Of a DNA stretch of 64,000 nucleotides, positions 9,421 through 17,709 are shown piece after piece. The position numbers were made by a program, and so were the translations under genes. Position 1 is the first letter of the stretch, and every line of letters starts with the position of its first letter. The notes beneath the pieces were generated by a model. That model did not search any database. It was not told the DNA's origin and worked only from the letters and a program-made list of their open reading frames with translations. The stretch comes from Enterococcus hermanniensis (GTDB taxonomy: Bacteria > Bacillota > Bacilli > Lactobacillales > Enterococcaceae): the NCBI RefSeq assembly GCF_001885945.1, contig NZ_JXKQ01000002.1:248001-312000 (forward strand), in the 5' to 3' direction.

Positions 9421-11295
9421 TTAATTTTCTTCAACGATTTCACTCAAGTATTCCCAACGATCCATTTTTTCTTCTAAGGCTTGTTCTGTTGCATCGATTT
9501 CTTTTTGCAAATCTTGCAATTTTGTAAAGTCATCGCCTTGATGATTCATTGACTCGGTTAGTTCTTCGATTCGATTTTCTAACAAAGCAATATCTTCTTC
9601 AATCGTTTCCCATTCTTTTTGTTCATTGTATGAGAGCTTCTTTTTGCGCTCTTTTGGTTGTGGTTTTGCTTTAACTAATTTTTCTTCTTTAATTGGCGTT
9701 TGTTGTTCCAAATATTCGATAATCGAACCAAAATAAGAAACGATTTTTCCATTGCCTTCAAAGATTAATAATTTTTCTGCTACTTTATCTAAGAAATAGC
9801 GATCATGAGAAACGGTAATGACTGACCCAGAAAATTCATGCAAATAATCTTCTAATACAGTCAAAGTCGCGATATCTAAATCATTTGTAGGCTCATCTAA
9901 TAACAAAACATTCGGTTGTTGGATCAATAATTTTAATAAATACAACCGTCGTTTCTCACCACCAGATAGTTTACCGATCAATGTTCCATGCATAAAACGC
10001 GGGAACAAGAATCGTTCTAGGATTTCAGCCACGCTAATTTGTGAGCCATCACGCTGTTTCACTTCTTCTGCAGCTTCTTGTAGATAGGCGATCATCCGTT
10101 TTTTAGGGTCCATTTCTTCATTTTGCTGTGTATAATAAGCTAAACGAACCGTTTCTCCTATTTCGATCACGCCATTATCTAAAGACAACCGTCCCGCTAA
10201 AATGTTCAATAACGTGGATTTACCCGCGCCATTTTTCCCCGTAATTCCTAAGCGTTCGCCGCTTTGAATCAATAGATCAAAATCCGCTAAGATTGTTTTT
10301 CCTTCGATTGCGTAAGAAGCATCTTTCAGTTCTAAGACTTTTTTGCCTAATCGAGTCGTAGCAATATTGACTTCAAGCTGCTCATCCGTTTGCACTTGAT
10401 GAAGATTTTCTTTCAAATCTTCAAAACGATTGATACGTGCTTGCTGTTTTGTCGTTCGAGCTTTTGCCCCGGCACGCATCCAAGCAAGTTCTTGTTTGTA
10501 CAACTGTTTGCGTTTACCTTCTTGTTCAACAGCTACCCGGTCACGCTCAGCTTTTTCAACTAAATAAGCTTCATAATTCCCTTGATATTCATACAAGTTC
10601 CCAAATGACAACTCAAAAATACGATTCGTTACTCGATCTAAGAAGTAACGGTCATGGGTAACCATTAATAATGAACCAGTGTAACTTTTCAAATAATGTT
10701 CTAACCACTGTATTGCTTCATAATCTAAATGGTTGGTCGGTTCATCTAATAATAATAAATCAGGCGCATCGATCAATACCTGTGCTAACGCCACACGTTT
10801 GATTTGGCCACCAGATAATTCGCTGATTTTTTTATCTAGCGTATCAATCCCTAATTTATTCAAAATTGCTTTTGCTTCACTATCAGCTGTCCATGCATCT
10901 TGTTTATTCATAGCTTCTTCAGCTAAAGTAAATTGACGTTGTGATTCAGACGTATTCACTTCAGCTAAACGCAATAAAGCTTTTTCATAATTTCTAACTG
11001 TTTGCATCAAGGCATTGTCTCCTTGAAAAACAGCATCTAAAACTAATAGATCTGCCGGGAAATCCTGGGTTTGTGCCAAGTAACCAATCCGGTAGTCACT
11101 CGCTTTCTCAATAGCCGAGACGTCCCCATCGCCACTATCTTTTCCCGCTAAAATCGTTAATAAACTCGATTTACCTGTTCCATTGACCCCGATTAATCCA
11201 ATCCGATCCTTTTCGTGAATCAAAAAAGAAATACGATCAAATAGTGTTTTATCGCCAAAGGTCTTATAAAGTTCTGTTACTTTCAATTCTTTCAT
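9421..11295 (-). CDS. ABC-F family ATPase (Uup/YfmR-like)
   Basis: Cytosolic protein with two ATPase domains and no membrane part, 624 residues. First domain: GVNGTGKSS, LSGGQIKR and LLLLDEPTNHLD. Second: GKNGAGKST, LSGGEKRR and LLLDEPTNDLD. The inter-domain linker contains the arginine/lysine-rich ABC_tran_Xtn segment (RAGAKARTTKQQAR). The C-terminus (about 560-620) is a charged coiled coil, typical of the Uup/YfmR subfamily, which acts on ribosomes, for example to relieve stalling or aid assembly. Nothing indicates an antibiotic-resistance ABC-F. Confidence 0.9.
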   Translation of the reverse strand: MKELKVTELYKTFGDKTLFDRISFLIHEKDRIGLIGVNGTGKSSLLTILAGKDSGDGDVSAIEKASDYRIGYLAQTQDFPADLLVLDAVFQGDNALMQTVRNYEKALLRLAEVNTSESQRQFTLAEEAMNKQDAWTADSEAKAILNKLGIDTLDKKISELSGGQIKRVALAQVLIDAPDLLLLDEPTNHLDYEAIQWLEHYLKSYTGSLLMVTHDRYFLDRVTNRIFELSFGNLYEYQGNYEAYLVEKAERDRVAVEQEGKRKQLYKQELAWMRAGAKARTTKQQARINRFEDLKENLHQVQTDEQLEVNIATTRLGKKVLELKDASYAIEGKTILADFDLLIQSGERLGITGKNGAGKSTLLNILAGRLSLDNGVIEIGETVRLAYYTQQNEEMDPKKRMIAYLQEAAEEVKQRDGSQISVAEILERFLFPRFMHGTLIGKLSGGEKRRLYLLKLLIQQPNVLLLDEPTNDLDIATLTVLEDYLHEFSGSVITVSHDRYFLDKVAEKLLIFEGNGKIVSYFGSIIEYLEQQTPIKEEKLVKAKPQPKERKKKLSYNEQKEWETIEEDIALLENRIEELTESMNHQGDDFTKLQDLQKEIDATEQALEEKMDRWEYLSEIVEEN

Positions 11296-11332
11296 TTTGA
11301 ACCATCCTCAAAATTTCTCTAAGCTATTGTAA

Positions 11333-11372
11333 CAAAAAAAAGCCATAAAGGAAATTTTCCTCGATGGCTTTC
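11333..11372 (-). terminator. Terminator after the MarR gene
   Basis: Stem AAGCCATCGAGGAAAA/TTTTCCTTTATGGCTT on the minus strand followed by a run of T. It insulates the ABC-F gene from the regulator. Confidence 0.8.
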
Positions 11373-11399
11373 TCAATAATTATCTAATTTATCAGCAAA

Positions 11400-11975
11400 T
11401 TACCCGTTGTAACCGTCAAATCTCTCAAAATGATGTCCATGAAAGGGGCTGTGTCCGTGAGGTCCGCCAAATCCATGGGGTCCACCATGTCCATGATGAC
11501 CATGGGCTTCTCGGCCTCCACCGAAGAAATCTTCAGAATCTTCTTCGCCTAATTGTTTTTTTAACGTTTCGCTTAATTTATCTACTAAACGTGTCCATTC
11601 TTGTTTATCTTCATCGGTGAAATCTGCAAACAGCTCTTCACCGAACTCAGGCGTTTCTGAAAGTTTTTCTGCTTCTGCTTTCCCAAGCTCTGTTAAACGA
11701 ATAATCATTACGCGGCGATCTTCTTCAGATGCTTCACGAGTGATAAATTCCTTCTCTTCTAATTTTTGTAATAACTCACCTACTGATTGTGGGCGCATGC
11801 CTAAAACAAAGGTTAAATCTTTTTGGCTGATTTCTGGGTTCATTTTTAAAAGTGCTAAAACTCGACCTTGACCTCTGTGAGCTCCAAATGTCTGGTTTTT
11901 GGCCATTTGACGGTGGTAATAACGACGTAGGTCATGTTGTAATTTCATAAATTGTTCGTTCATTTGATTTTCCAT
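11400..11975 (-). CDS. MarR family transcriptional regulator with histidine-rich C-terminal tail
   Basis: Winged-helix MarR core (about residues 20-145) with the recognition helix region MRPQSVGELLQKLEEKEFITREASEEDRR, where the RxxxxxDRR wing is intact. The last 40 residues are a Gly/His-rich tail (GHHGHGGPHGFGGPHGHSP and onward) that looks metal-binding. The promoter carries three GGTACC-centred palindromes, one between the -35 and -10 and one just after the -10, indicating autorepression. No obvious target gene is adjacent. The metal link is an inference; a histidine tail could also be a neutral low-complexity extension. Confidence 0.88.
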   Translation of the reverse strand: MENQMNEQFMKLQHDLRRYYHRQMAKNQTFGAHRGQGRVLALLKMNPEISQKDLTFVLGMRPQSVGELLQKLEEKEFITREASEEDRRVMIIRLTELGKAEAEKLSETPEFGEELFADFTDEDKQEWTRLVDKLSETLKKQLGEEDSEDFFGGGREAHGHHGHGGPHGFGGPHGHSPFHGHHFERFDGYNG

Positions 11976-11993
11976 AAATAATCTCTCCTTTTA

Positions 11994-12074
11994 TTAAGGT
12001 ACCTTATACAGAATATAATACAGGTACCTTAATAAAAATACAAGTGAAAAAAGAATATTAATCTGGTACCTTAA
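11994..12074 (-). promoter_or_regulatory. Promoter with three GGTACC-centred operators for the MarR gene
   Basis: A minus-strand promoter is seen as TTGTAT (12038-12043), a 17-base spacer and TATTAT (12015-12020). Three copies of a palindrome related to TTAAGGTACCTTAA occur at 11994-12006, 12022-12032 and 12064-12074: downstream of the -10, inside the spacer and upstream of the -35. Centre spacings are 25 and 42 bases. This layout predicts repression by the encoded MarR protein. Confidence 0.75.
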
Positions 12075-12163
12075 TAATTACTTAATCATTCTCCAGCAAA
12101 CTGACCACTGAACATGTTTCATTTCAAATAATTCCTGAAAATGGACCCTCATTAAGCCTTCAT

Positions 12164-12207
12164 AAAAAAGCTGAAGCAAAAGTATTTTCTACTTTTGCTC
12201 CAGCTTT
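12164..12207 (-). terminator. Terminator after the 12.2-kb conserved gene
   Basis: Long stem (AAGCTGGAGCAAAAGTA paired with TACTTTTGCTTCAGCTT) followed on the minus strand by TTTTTT. Confidence 0.8.
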
Positions 12208-12214
12208 GGATACT

Positions 12215-12667
12215 TTAGAGATTTTCACCATAGACATCATCAACCGTTTTTGTCGGATCGATAACAATATACAAACTTTTTGTTTTTTCAGAAACTTTGG
12301 TTGATTGATATACGTTATCTAATCCTTCCGTATCTTTATCTTTATAAGGGAAATAAACAGAATCAGGATGACCTGCACGATAGATGATTTCCATTCTTTC
12401 GATATCCTCAAATTTACGAGCGCGCTCAAACATGCCTAGTTCTAACCCACCTAAATTAATATCAGAAGTTTGAACATGATCGCCTTCTTGATAGATTTCG
12501 ATTTTAAAGCCTGCACAAGGATGAATCTCAACAAATTCGCTACCATGGATTCTACCAAAGCTTGTGGTAATTTGTTTGATCCACAAATCACCGATATAAC
12601 GACGACCAATTGTCCAAGTTTCTCCATTGCGGAAATAGAATTTTAATGCTGTCATTTCTCTTGCCAT
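12215..12667 (-). CDS. Conserved hypothetical protein
   Basis: A 150-residue cytosolic protein without signal or membrane segment, rich in beta-type residues and aromatic pairs (LKFYFRNGETWTIGRRYIGDLWIK). I recognise no catalytic motif. It looks like an uncharacterised family of lactic acid bacteria, but no function can be given. Start ATG follows GAGGAG at 8 bases; ATG four codons later is an alternative. It has its own terminator and lies between the MarR promoter and the thioesterase gene. Confidence 0.75.
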   Translation of the reverse strand: MAREMTALKFYFRNGETWTIGRRYIGDLWIKQITTSFGRIHGSEFVEIHPCAGFKIEIYQEGDHVQTSDINLGGLELGMFERARKFEDIERMEIIYRAGHPDSVYFPYKDKDTEGLDNVYQSTKVSEKTKSLYIVIDPTKTVDDVYGENL

Positions 12668-12744
12668 TCTACATTCTCCTCACTACTAATCTAAAAATAA
12701 GTGTAGCACACCTTGAGTAAACGGTCACATGTTGTGCTCTTGCT

Positions 12745-13101
12745 TCAGTTTTTTAGAAAAGTTGCTTTTTTTACAACGACTCTTTGATGGAGCGCCTGAC
12801 CAATCAACTGTTCTTGCTGAAAAGCCTGGATCAAAAATAAAACTTTCCGCTCAGTTTGTTTGGTGATCTCTGCCGTAACTTGAATGACAGCACCTACTTT
12901 AGATGGAGCTAAATGTTTCAGCTCTAAGGAAAATCCAACACTCGTTTGTTCCGCTGTCAAATAACCTGTAAGTAATTCTTTGCTACAATTTTCCATCATC
13001 GCTACCAAAGCTGGTGTCGCCAACACCTCTAAATCACCTGACCCCATCGCAAAAGCCGTTTGATCAGAAGTGACTAAATACTCTTTTGTGAATATTTTCA
13101 T
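12745..13101 (-). CDS. Hotdog-fold thioesterase (FlK-like)
   Basis: 118-residue single hotdog domain. The pattern VLATPALVAMMENCSKELL, then TSVGFSLELKHLAPSKVG and ALHQRVVVKK, resembles the fluoroacetyl-CoA thioesterase-like family, of which most members are general acyl-CoA thioesterases. The start ATG overlaps the cca stop (ATGA), so the two are translationally coupled. The substrate is not predictable. Confidence 0.82.
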   Translation of the reverse strand: MKIFTKEYLVTSDQTAFAMGSGDLEVLATPALVAMMENCSKELLTGYLTAEQTSVGFSLELKHLAPSKVGAVIQVTAEITKQTERKVLFLIQAFQQEQLIGQALHQRVVVKKATFLKN

Positions 13102-14315
13102 GTCATTTCTTCCTCCAAAAAGGTTTTTGCAAAAGCTAATAGACTTTCATTATTATTTTTCAGTCTGCCTTCAACAACTTCTTGCTCTAGCGCATGCAAT
13201 GTTGAACTGATCCAAGCACCACGAGGATAATCAAAATGTGCCATCAAATCATTGCCCTTTAAAGCCATGTCTTTCAATGAATGCATTGGAAGATTTTGAT
13301 AGAGCAAACGTACTTTGGCTAAGTTCGGCTCATGATCAAAATATTGTAATAAATATTCTACGGACAAAGCTAATTCTCTTCCTAATTGATAAAGTGACCA
13401 ATTATCCCATTCGTGAACTAAACGAAACTCTAATGCCGGGACCATTTGGATGACTTCTTTCGTTAATTGGTTTGAGCATTTCCATTCTTTCATAAATCCG
13501 CGCATAGCTTCCGGCGTCATTTTAAGTCGCGACATCAGTAATGTCCACGCTTGACGCTCAGTGGGGATTGCGGGACCTTTCAGATCGGCAAAAGCCAATA
13601 AACTCTCCCCATATTCTCTTAGCCCAGGGCAATAGATATAACATTCAGATTCAACCAAAGAATGTAATCCAGCTTCTCGGAAAGAACCCATCATTAATTT
13701 GACGAATTCAACATTGATCCGTTCAACAGAAATTTTTGCTAATAAGGAATGATATTCTTGAATCGCTTCAAATGTCTGCGGTTCTAATGTAAAACCTAGT
13801 TGACTGACAAAGCGTAATGCTCGCATCATTCGAAGCGCATCTTCGTGGAATCGTTCATGCGGATTGCCTACAGCTCGTAAAATTTTGTTCCGTAAATCAG
13901 CCAAGCCGTCAAATAAATCAATTACTTCGCCGTCGATACCGACCGCTAATGCGTTGATCGTAAAATCACGTCGTTTCAGATCTTCTTTTAGTGAACGAAC
14001 AAATTCCACATGGTCAGGGCGGCGATAATCTTGATACGTCGACTCTGTTCTAAAGGTCGTCACTTCATATGTCTCTTCCTTTGTAACAACCATTACTGTC
14101 CCGTGATCAATACCAACATCGATCGTACGATGAAACAACTCTTTGACTTCTGCTGGAAAAGCACTAGTTGCAATATCAACATCATGGATGGGTTTATTTA
14201 ATAGAATGTCTCGCACACTTCCGCCAACAAAATATGCCTCGTATCCTGCTTCTTGCAAAGTTCTCAAAATTGGCATAGCCCCTTGAAATTCTAATGGTAG
14301 TGTTTCTAATCTCAT
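13098..14315 (-). CDS. cca: CCA tRNA nucleotidyltransferase
   Basis: Adds or repairs the 3' CCA end of tRNAs without a nucleic-acid template. Class II features are present: the GGSVRDILLNKPIHDVDIAT polymerase motif with its DxD pair, the RRDFTINALAV motif, a DGLADL stretch, and HEDALRMMRALRFVSQLGF in the neck. Length 405 residues is normal. Four-base ATGA overlaps with both the upstream mazG-like and downstream thioesterase genes show one operon. Confidence 0.95.
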   Translation of the reverse strand: MRLETLPLEFQGAMPILRTLQEAGYEAYFVGGSVRDILLNKPIHDVDIATSAFPAEVKELFHRTIDVGIDHGTVMVVTKEETYEVTTFRTESTYQDYRRPDHVEFVRSLKEDLKRRDFTINALAVGIDGEVIDLFDGLADLRNKILRAVGNPHERFHEDALRMMRALRFVSQLGFTLEPQTFEAIQEYHSLLAKISVERINVEFVKLMMGSFREAGLHSLVESECYIYCPGLREYGESLLAFADLKGPAIPTERQAWTLLMSRLKMTPEAMRGFMKEWKCSNQLTKEVIQMVPALEFRLVHEWDNWSLYQLGRELALSVEYLLQYFDHEPNLAKVRLLYQNLPMHSLKDMALKGNDLMAHFDYPRGAWISSTLHALEQEVVEGRLKNNNESLLAFAKTFLEEEMT

Positions 14316-14662
14316 TTTTCGTCACCCTCTGTCAATCCATCTTTACGTTCAAAACGATATCGATCGCGTTGATTAAACTTATCCATATTTCGATCAAAAA
14401 CTTCTGTTAAATCAATACCTAGAGAATTCGCCATGATAATCGTGACAAATAACACATCACCTAATTCTTCCTCCACCGTATTTGCTTTTTCAGTTGTTTT
14501 TTTAGCTTTTTCGCCATAATAATGATTGACTTCTCGAGCTAACTCTCCGACTTCTTCAGTTAGTCTTGCCATTTGACTTAAAGGAGAAAAATAACCTGTT
14601 TTAAATTGTTGGATGTATTCGTCCACTTCTTGCTGCATGATTTTCATTGTCTTTTGATTCAT
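14312..14662 (-). CDS. MazG-like nucleotide pyrophosphohydrolase (YpjD type)
   Basis: All-alpha NTP pyrophosphohydrolase of the single-domain MazG type, expected to hydrolyse (d)NTPs to monophosphates and PPi. The metal-binding pattern is visible: RLTEEVGELAREV followed by TVEEELGDVLFVTI. 116 residues. Start ATG at 14662 follows GAGG at 7 bases; a TTG directly upstream is also in frame. First gene of the mazG-cca-thioesterase operon. YpjD of Bacillus is the closest family I recognise. Confidence 0.88.
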   Translation of the reverse strand: MNQKTMKIMQQEVDEYIQQFKTGYFSPLSQMARLTEEVGELAREVNHYYGEKAKKTTEKANTVEEELGDVLFVTIIMANSLGIDLTEVFDRNMDKFNQRDRYRFERKDGLTEGDEK

Positions 14663-14972
14663 CAAACCACCTCAGACCTATCTTATCAAAAAACAGATTT
14701 GTTTCCTATCATGATGTTGTAACTCTTGAAATTTCATGCTATGTTGGATAAGGATGAAATTTGAAAATGCCAACGACTCGCTCTGCCGAATATGACATAC
14801 TTTACTAACAGCCTCTGCAATTTTAAATAAAATTACTAAACTGTTGATGATTTTTAGCAACTTACTTGTCTTAATGACTAATCAGTATACAGAAAAAAGG
14901 TATCCGGCATTTGATTTATTTTTAATTTTTCATCGGAAAAGTTATTCCCATCATTAAATCAGGAGGTGTCGT
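14663..14972. other. Divergent intergenic region between mazG-like gene and yitT
   Basis: About 310 bases separating two divergent transcription units. A short reading frame inside it (14678-14860, minus) has no ribosome-binding site and no recognisable product. The region should hold both promoters, but I cannot assign boxes with confidence; an AGGAGG for yitT sits at its right end. Confidence 0.5.
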
Positions 14973-15863
14973 ATGGAGACGACGATGGCTACAAGAGCCA
15001 AAGAAATTTCATTTATCATATTTGGAACAGCAATTTATGCATTTGGATTGGTTTATTTAAATATCGCAAATGATTTAGCTGAAGGTGGTGTTACTGGGAT
15101 CACCTTGATTATTCGTGCATTATTCGGAATCGATCCTGCTTATACTACGTTGATTATCAATATTCCATTGATTTTGATTGGTGGAAAAATTTTAGGGAAA
15201 CGATCATTTTACTACACAATTTTAGGAACAGTCAGTTTATCTGTTTTCTTATGGATCTGGCAGCGGGTCACGATCGAAATTAATTTAGATCACGATTTGT
15301 TTATCGTATCGATCTTAGCTGGTTTGGTTGCAGGATTTGGTAGCGGCTTGGTCTATCGCAATGGTGGAACGACTGGTGGTGCAGATGTCGTCGCTCGGAT
15401 CTTGGAACAAAAATTCGGTTTCACCATGGGAAAATCACTCCTGTTTTTTGATATTATTGTTTTGATTTGTTCACTAACTTATTTAGATTTAAAACGAATG
15501 ATGTACACATTGATCGTTTCATTCGTCTTCAGTAAAGTAGTTGATGTTCTAGCTTCTGGCGGATATGCAGCCAAAGGTGTCATGATCATTTCTAACGAGA
15601 GCAATGTGATTGCTGAATTATTAATGTCACATCTTGAACGAGGCGTCACTTACCTTCATGGTGAAGGTGGTTTTTCTTCTGAATTGAAGCGAATCGTTTA
15701 TATCGTGGTGTCACCACAAGAGATCAACGAAGTCAAAAAAATTGTTCATTCGATTGATGAAAAAGCTTTTATTTCAATTACAAATGTTCATGATGTGGAT
15801 GGTGAAGGTTTCACCTATTTGAAACCACAACGTCGCCGTTTCAAATTAAAACGCACTTCATAA
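14973..15863 (+). CDS. YitT family membrane protein (DUF161/DUF2179)
   Basis: Integral membrane protein of 296 residues with five or six predicted transmembrane segments (about residues 9-190). It carries the glycine-rich signature LVAGFGSGLVYRNGGTTGGADVVAR. A soluble C-terminal DUF2179 domain (about 205-290) contains GVTYLHGEGGFS and a VSPQEINEVKKIV stretch. Transport is suspected for the family, but the substrate is unknown. AGGAGG lies 6 bases upstream of the ATG. One of few plus-strand genes; ends at a bidirectional terminator. Confidence 0.9.
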   Translation: METTMATRAKEISFIIFGTAIYAFGLVYLNIANDLAEGGVTGITLIIRALFGIDPAYTTLIINIPLILIGGKILGKRSFYYTILGTVSLSVFLWIWQRVTIEINLDHDLFIVSILAGLVAGFGSGLVYRNGGTTGGADVVARILEQKFGFTMGKSLLFFDIIVLICSLTYLDLKRMMYTLIVSFVFSKVVDVLASGGYAAKGVMIISNESNVIAELLMSHLERGVTYLHGEGGFSSELKRIVYIVVSPQEINEVKKIVHSIDEKAFISITNVHDVDGEGFTYLKPQRRRFKLKRTS

Positions 15864-15864
15864 A

Positions 15865-15904
15865 AAATAGCCCGTCACTCTCATGAGAGACGGGCTATTT
15901 TTTA
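15865..15904. terminator. Bidirectional terminator between yitT and ypiB
   Basis: Stem AAATAGCCCGTC/GACGGGCTATTT with flanking A and T runs, placed between convergent genes, so it should stop transcription from both sides. Confidence 0.85.
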
Positions 15905-16447
15905 TTCTTGTAAGGCTAGTTTCAATCGATTCAATTCATCGCTCAGATAAAGAAAGGCTTCGCGGTCTCCATCTTCTAAGGCCATATCGATTTGCTTCTT
16001 CAACAAATCGATTTTGGCTTCTTTTTCTTGATACTTCAAAAAATTCTCGACTTCGGTCACGATTTCTTCACTAACAGTATCATTCCAAGGAAGCGCGGGA
16101 TTATCCTCTAAAACAGATAAGTATTGAGCATTTTGCCAAGAGTTAGGAAATACACACTCTAAATACAAAGGTTGTTGCCAATGTAGACGAATCTCGTGAA
16201 AAATTTGATCACTATTAGAAAACTGATGGTCTTCTACATTGAACATCATCGGTTCTTCCTCTTGTGTACTATCTCGAAAAACTAAACCACGTTTCGTGGT
16301 CAAGGCTTGTTCAACAATATGGACATTTCTTAAAATGGCTTCATGATTGATCAGATAGTTCAAAATCCAAATTATTTCTCTTCTCGGAAAGCTTACGTTA
16401 TTAATCAGCCAAACGAGAAAATCGCGTTTTTCAGCTACATCGATCAT
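15902..16447 (-). CDS. YpiB family (UPF0302) protein
   Basis: 181-residue cytosolic protein. The N-terminal part (KRDFLVWLINNVSFPRREIIWILNYL) and the C-terminal helical segment (IDMALEDGDREAFLYLSDELN) match the YpiB/UPF0302 family. The family has no firmly assigned function. It follows the TPR gene (YpiA-like) by 14 bases, matching the ypiA-ypiB order of Bacillus. Start ATG follows GAGGTGAGG. Confidence 0.88.
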   Translation of the reverse strand: MIDVAEKRDFLVWLINNVSFPRREIIWILNYLINHEAILRNVHIVEQALTTKRGLVFRDSTQEEEPMMFNVEDHQFSNSDQIFHEIRLHWQQPLYLECVFPNSWQNAQYLSVLEDNPALPWNDTVSEEIVTEVENFLKYQEKEAKIDLLKKQIDMALEDGDREAFLYLSDELNRLKLALQE

Positions 16448-16461
16448 ATTTCCTCACCTCT

Positions 16462-17709
16462 CTACTCTTCTAATAATGATAACACCTCTAAATCTCCAGG
16501 CTCTAATTCTAAATAGCTCAATAATATTGTTTTCGCTAATTCGATTTGGCCATCTTCCCGTAAGAAAATACCGTAAGCTTTTAAGAAATCTGGTTCATGA
16601 GCTAAATCTTCATGGGCTTGTTTATAATAAGTAGCGGCAGCAGCGTAATCTTCTAGTTCATCGTATGCTTGCGCCAAATTCCATGATGCATAAGGATTCC
16701 CTTCTTCGTCCATTTGACTAATCATTTCGATCGTTTTATCTGGTTGATTTTCATTTAAATAAAGATTACTCAAAGTCAACAATGTTTCATCTGTTTTATC
16801 TCCAGTTTCAAGTGCTTGCTGTAGTAGTTGTTCTGCTTTTTTACTATCTCTTAAACGATAAGCAATCTCAGAAGCTAAATGCAACAATTCGACTTGATAG
16901 GGATTTTCTTTGATTCCAGCTTCGGCTGCAGACAACGCTTCTTCAAGCAATTCTTCTTCTTTCAAGCTTTCTGCTAGATAATAATAGCCACTTTGATACT
17001 CTGGATCTAACGTAATCAATTCTTGCAAATAATTGATCGCTTTTTGATGATCATGCAGTTGATAGTACGTAAAACCTGTTTGGAATAAACGATCAGACGT
17101 GTGTTCTTTTTCTAATGCACGCTCTAAAAATGGAATAGCATCTTCAAAACCGCCCATCATGCTGTAGGCAGAACCGATCCGTTCATCAATTGAGATATTC
17201 GCGATCTCATCGATGCCTTCTTTTTGCAATTGTGAGTAATCATTAATCGCTTCACCTAATTGATTTGCAGTAAAGTGTAGCTCAGCTAAAGCAAATGTAA
17301 TCAACGGTTCTTCTGGTGCAATTGTTTTAGCTTGCAGTAATTTAGCTTCGCTGACTTCAGGGATCCCTAAAACTTGGTAAAGATCTGCAGTCACTAATAA
17401 GCTCTCTAAATAATTTTCGCTCTCTGGTTGGATTCGCTCTAAATATTCAAAGGCACTATCGATATCATCATTTTCAATCGCAATTTCTGCCAATGAAAGG
17501 TTAAATACATCTTCTTCAGGAAAATCAACGGAGAGTTTTGCTAAAATACGCTTGGCTTCGTCTAAAAAACCGATTGTTTGTAATTCATCAGCTAAACTTG
17601 CCAATATTTCTGGATCATCTTTTTTCAATGCTTCCTCGAACATTAAATTGGCTTCGGTTAAATCTTCATTTCTTAATGCTGCGAGCATTTTTTCACTGTA
17701 ACTTGACAT
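16462..17709 (-). CDS. Tetratricopeptide repeat protein (YpiA-like)
   Basis: 415 residues made almost entirely of TPR units, for example AIPFLERALEKEHTSDRLFQTGFTY and KAINYLQELITLDPEYQSGYYY; roughly ten to eleven repeats. Strongly acidic and cytosolic, with no catalytic motif, so a protein-interaction scaffold. Start ATG directly follows the stop of the AroB-like gene (TAA then ATG) with GGGGAG upstream, so translation is coupled. The matching gene in Bacillus (ypiA) also lies beside aromatic-pathway genes and ypiB. Confidence 0.88.
   Translation of the reverse strand: MSSYSEKMLAALRNEDLTEANLMFEEALKKDDPEILASLADELQTIGFLDEAKRILAKLSVDFPEEDVFNLSLAEIAIENDDIDSAFEYLERIQPESENYLESLLVTADLYQVLGIPEVSEAKLLQAKTIAPEEPLITFALAELHFTANQLGEAINDYSQLQKEGIDEIANISIDERIGSAYSMMGGFEDAIPFLERALEKEHTSDRLFQTGFTYYQLHDHQKAINYLQELITLDPEYQSGYYYLAESLKEEELLEEALSAAEAGIKENPYQVELLHLASEIAYRLRDSKKAEQLLQQALETGDKTDETLLTLSNLYLNENQPDKTIEMISQMDEEGNPYASWNLAQAYDELEDYAAAATYYKQAHEDLAHEPDFLKAYGIFLREDGQIELAKTILLSYLELEPGDLEVLSLLEE

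Noticed and set aside
14678-14860. 60-residue frame upstream of the mazG-like gene
   Set aside because: No ribosome-binding site, no recognisable family, and it lies in a promoter-bearing divergent gap.
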